Below are positions 61,763-64,000 of a stretch of 64,000 nucleotides of DNA, piece after piece (positions within the stretch are counted from its first letter, which is position 1; each line of letters starts with the position of its first letter). Both the position numbers and the translations under genes were made by a program. This DNA is from Mycobacteroides chelonae CCUG 47445 (lineage in GTDB: Bacteria > Actinomycetota > Actinomycetes > Mycobacteriales > Mycobacteriaceae): contig NZ_CP007220.1 of the NCBI RefSeq assembly GCF_001632805.1, positions 3,906,001 through 3,970,000 on the forward strand, read 5' to 3'. The notes below the pieces were generated by a model, which ran no database searches, was not told where the DNA came from, and saw nothing but the letters and a program-made list of their open reading frames with translations.

Positions 61763-62890
61763 CTACCCGCGTACGGGCGGGATCTGGCCCGTGGGAGCGT
61801 CGTCGTCGCTCGTGTTGATGCTCTGAGTGGGCTCTTCGGCATGCGGGGGCGCCAGCGTCGCGGTGGTGGCGCGGGTGGGTTCGTCGCCGAAGTTGTGCAC
61901 GGCGTACTGGTGGGTCCCGGCGAAGCTGTCCTGGATCGCGGCCTGAGCATTCGGCGGCAACTGGTGCATGATCTCGCGCACCCGCGCCTGGCGGCGACCG
62001 ACCGCCGCCCGCTCGGGCATACCCGGGGTGGCCTGGATCTGCGGCGGCACGCCTTCGATCTCCTCGACACCACCGTCGTGGTGTCCGGCGTCCAGGTGCG
62101 CCTGCTCCTCGGCCATGGTGGCCTCGTCCTTTTCCTCGGACATACCGATCGGACCGATACGACGGCCGTTCAGGAACTGCTTGATCACCGGCTCATCGCT
62201 GGTCAACAGCACCTCACGGGGGCCGAACATGACGAGCTCACGGCGGTACAGCATGCCCATGTTGTCCGGCACCGTGCGGGCGATGTTGATGTTGTGCGTC
62301 ACGATCAGGATCGTGGCGTCGATCTGCGCATTGATGTCGATGAGCAGCTGCGACAGGTAGGCGGTACGCACCGGGTCCAAGCCGGAGTCCGGCTCGTCAC
62401 AGAGGATGATCTGCGGGTCCAGCACCAGCGAGCGGGCCAGGCCGGCACGTTTGCGCATACCGCCGGAGATCTCACCGGGGAACTTGGTCTCGTGACCGGT
62501 GAGACCCACGACGTCAAGCTTCTGCATGACGATGTCGCGGATCTCGGATTCCTTCTTCTTGGTGTGCTCACGCAAGGGGAAGGCGGTGTTGTCGTACAGG
62601 TTCATCGAGCCGAACAGCGCGCCGTCCTGGAACATCACGCCGAACAACTTGCGGATCTCGTAGAGCTCCTTGGACGAGCACTCCATGATGTTGGTGCCGT
62701 CGATGTAGATGGCGCCCTGCTCGGGGCGCAGCAGACCGATCAGCGACTTCAGGAAGACGGACTTGCCGGTACCGGAGGGCCCCAGCAGCACGCTGACCTC
62801 ACCCGGCGGCAGGGACAGGCTGACGTTCCCCCAGATTCGTTGTGAACCAAAGGACTTGGTCAAACCCTCGACGGAGACTTCTGCACCCAC
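61763..62890 (-). CDS. mkl: Mce transporter ATPase Mkl (MceG)
   Basis: GTG 62890 after AGGATCG gives 375 residues. The ABC ATPase domain (about 1-240) has Walker A GPSGTGKS, Q-loop FQDG, signature ISGGMRKR, Walker B ILCDEPDSGLD and the H-loop THN. A C-terminal extension of about 125 residues (MSEEKDEATMAEEQAHLDAGHH, REIMHQLPPNAQAAIQDSFAGTHQYAVHNFG) is typical of mycobacterial Mkl. It energises Mce lipid importers, including the cholesterol importer Mce4. Upstream of rpoB as in M. tuberculosis. Confidence 0.95.
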   Translation of the reverse strand: MGAEVSVEGLTKSFGSQRIWGNVSLSLPPGEVSVLLGPSGTGKSVFLKSLIGLLRPEQGAIYIDGTNIMECSSKELYEIRKLFGVMFQDGALFGSMNLYDNTAFPLREHTKKKESEIRDIVMQKLDVVGLTGHETKFPGEISGGMRKRAGLARSLVLDPQIILCDEPDSGLDPVRTAYLSQLLIDINAQIDATILIVTHNINIARTVPDNMGMLYRRELVMFGPREVLLTSDEPVIKQFLNGRRIGPIGMSEEKDEATMAEEQAHLDAGHHDGGVEEIEGVPPQIQATPGMPERAAVGRRQARVREIMHQLPPNAQAAIQDSFAGTHQYAVHNFGDEPTRATTATLAPPHAEEPTQSINTSDDDAPTGQIPPVRG

Positions 62891-63093
62891 CAGGCGATCC
62901 TTCCGCAACACGCACACTTCGCCACCAACCCGGCCAGGCTGTGGTTCGGATCACTTTAGCGTATGCCCAGGAGCTGCATCGCGTTTGCGTCCATACGAGT
63001 CCGCCGACTGGCTAACTGTGATAACCAGCCACTACGCGTTTAGTACGCGCTGCGCCGGAAACACGCGCGAGTCCGTCCTCGAGGCCTTGCCGA

Positions 63094-64000
63094 CTACTTG
63101 TCCGCGGACTCCCTATCCGGCACACCATGGCGCCGACGCTCCACGATGAGCAGCGCCCCAGCCAGCAGGGCGATGAGCACGACGATCAGCCCGACGATAT
63201 CGGCGAAGACGCTCGGATGGGTGAGGCCATATCCGGTCAGCAGATCGATCTCCGCACGCTGCCGAACGAACTCACCGAGAACGACCCCCAGCGCGGATGC
63301 CGTGACGGCCAAGCCTCCGACAACCGTCAGCTGCACCGGCGAGACCCCGTGGAAGACCGCGTAGAAAAGATAGACGGCCAGCGTCGCGATGCCGGCCCCC
63401 GACAGCAGCAGGCCCAGCACCAATCCACCCTCGGTGGTCGCGGACCGTAGTTCGATCACGATCGCCACCACTCCGGCCACCAGCAGTGCCACGCCCAGAG
63501 CCGCGATGAGGGTGCGCTTGCCCGTATCGATGAGATATCCGGCAGCCGGCGCCAAGACCAGTCCGGAGGCAAAGAGTGCGAACGCCGGCGTATCCGAAGG
63601 CGCCTGCTCACGATCGAGCGACCACCACATCGCCGCGTGGTCGAAGTCGGCGAACCGCACCAGGAACGTGAGCACGGTGATCGCCAGCAGTGCTGCCAGT
63701 ACCACCGGCCGGGTGAGCACCTCGGCCGCGATCAAGGCCGCCGAGCCGCGGCGGCGGGTCTGCGCGAAGAGCGCACCGAAGGCTGCCAACGCGATGATCG
63801 CGAGGATTACCGCGCGCACCGGCGACGCCTCGTCGATCAGCAGCCAGGCCAGCGCGGACACCCCGACCAGCCACAGCAGGGCGCCGACAAGGTCGAAGGT
63901 GTCGAAGGTGCCGACGAACTCACGGTGCGGCTGGGTGAGCACCACGATCTGCACCACGACGGTTGCCGCAAGAATTCCGTAGGTGATCGGGCGCCAGTTC
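63094..64000 (-). CDS. Membrane transporter, MFS-like, 5' end beyond window
   Basis: The reading frame continues past base 64000; 302 residues are visible. The product has about eight hydrophobic segments (for example ALLWLVGVSALAWLLIDEA, AVILAIIALAAFGALFA, LLAITVLTFLVRFADF, FALFASGLVLAPAAGYLIDTGKRTLIAALGVALLVAGVVAIVI) and a short charged end RRRHGVPDRESADK. The NWRPITYGILAATVVV start and loop layout suggest the second half of a DHA2-type exporter. 203 bp separate it from mkl; nothing else is seen there. Confidence 0.65.
   Translation of the reverse strand, partial: NWRPITYGILAATVVVQIVVLTQPHREFVGTFDTFDLVGALLWLVGVSALAWLLIDEASPVRAVILAIIALAAFGALFAQTRRRGSAALIAAEVLTRPVVLAALLAITVLTFLVRFADFDHAAMWWSLDREQAPSDTPAFALFASGLVLAPAAGYLIDTGKRTLIAALGVALLVAGVVAIVIELRSATTEGGLVLGLLLSGAGIATLAVYLFYAVFHGVSPVQLTVVGGLAVTASALGVVLGEFVRQRAEIDLLTGYGLTHPSVFADIVGLIVVLIALLAGALLIVERRRHGVPDRESADK

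Overview
The window looks like the chromosome of a rapidly growing mycobacterium, most likely the Mycobacteroides (M. abscessus/M. chelonae) group. The evidence is high G+C content, a complete mycofactocin cluster, the mycobacterial order rpsL-rpsG-fusA-tuf, rpoB-rpoC and rpsJ-rplC-rplD, the TTG start of rpoB, mce-type ABC ATPase Mkl, cutinase, fadE8/echA4/echA5 and two KstR-type operators. The species is inferred from gene content; no rRNA gene is present to test it.

Layout. 1-2518 (minus): a truncated lipoprotein carboxylesterase, then the end of the spc ribosomal operon (rplN-rplX-rplE-rpsZ), closed by a strong hairpin. 2795-6177: an insert between the spc and S10 operons holding an MHS-type transporter, a cutinase and a KstR-boxed alpha/beta hydrolase. 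6306-11645 (minus): the S10 operon rpsJ to rpsQ with promoter and long leader. 12030-16066: a PdxH-like oxidase, a DUF4442 hotdog protein, a cytochrome P450 and a thiolase-family protein. 16113-19769 (minus): ethanolamine permease and EutB/EutC. 19831-27118: the mycofactocin system mftA-B-C-D-E-F-G with divergent mftR, followed by an FAD-dependent ferredoxin reductase. 28392-33457: an Lrp/AsnC regulator divergent from a DDAH-family hydrolase, ornithine aminotransferase, amino-acid permease and a universal stress protein, i.e. an arginine/ornithine catabolic unit. 33465-34286: a mycofactocin-coupled SDR behind a second KstR box. 34446-38164: a SHOCT membrane protein and two tandem MpaB/DUF2236 oxygenase paralogues with near-identical promoter-operators.

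38299-42588 (minus): tuf, fusA, rpsG, rpsL. 42912-45696: a TetR regulator, two DUF3060 exported proteins and two DUF3558 lipoproteins. 45771-49824 (minus): fadE8-echA4-paaX-like-echA5 beta-oxidation operon. 49911-53774: an EthD-like protein, an ArsR/SRPBCC/DUF1905 operon, an amino-acid permease and a small membrane protein. 53803-61274 (minus): rpoC and rpoB. 61763-64000 (minus): mkl (mceG) and the C-terminal part of a membrane transporter.

How it fits together. Core expression genes (ribosome, elongation factors, RNA polymerase) are interleaved with redox and lipid-catabolic islands. The mycofactocin island supplies a redox cofactor; nearby are ethanolamine lyase genes (acetaldehyde producers) and an SDR of the mycofactocin-dependent class that appears to be under the cholesterol regulator KstR. 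I saw no tRNA, rRNA, insertion sequence, CRISPR array or prophage. Two kinds of intergenic palindrome are present; one kind occurs twice and is probably a dispersed repeat.
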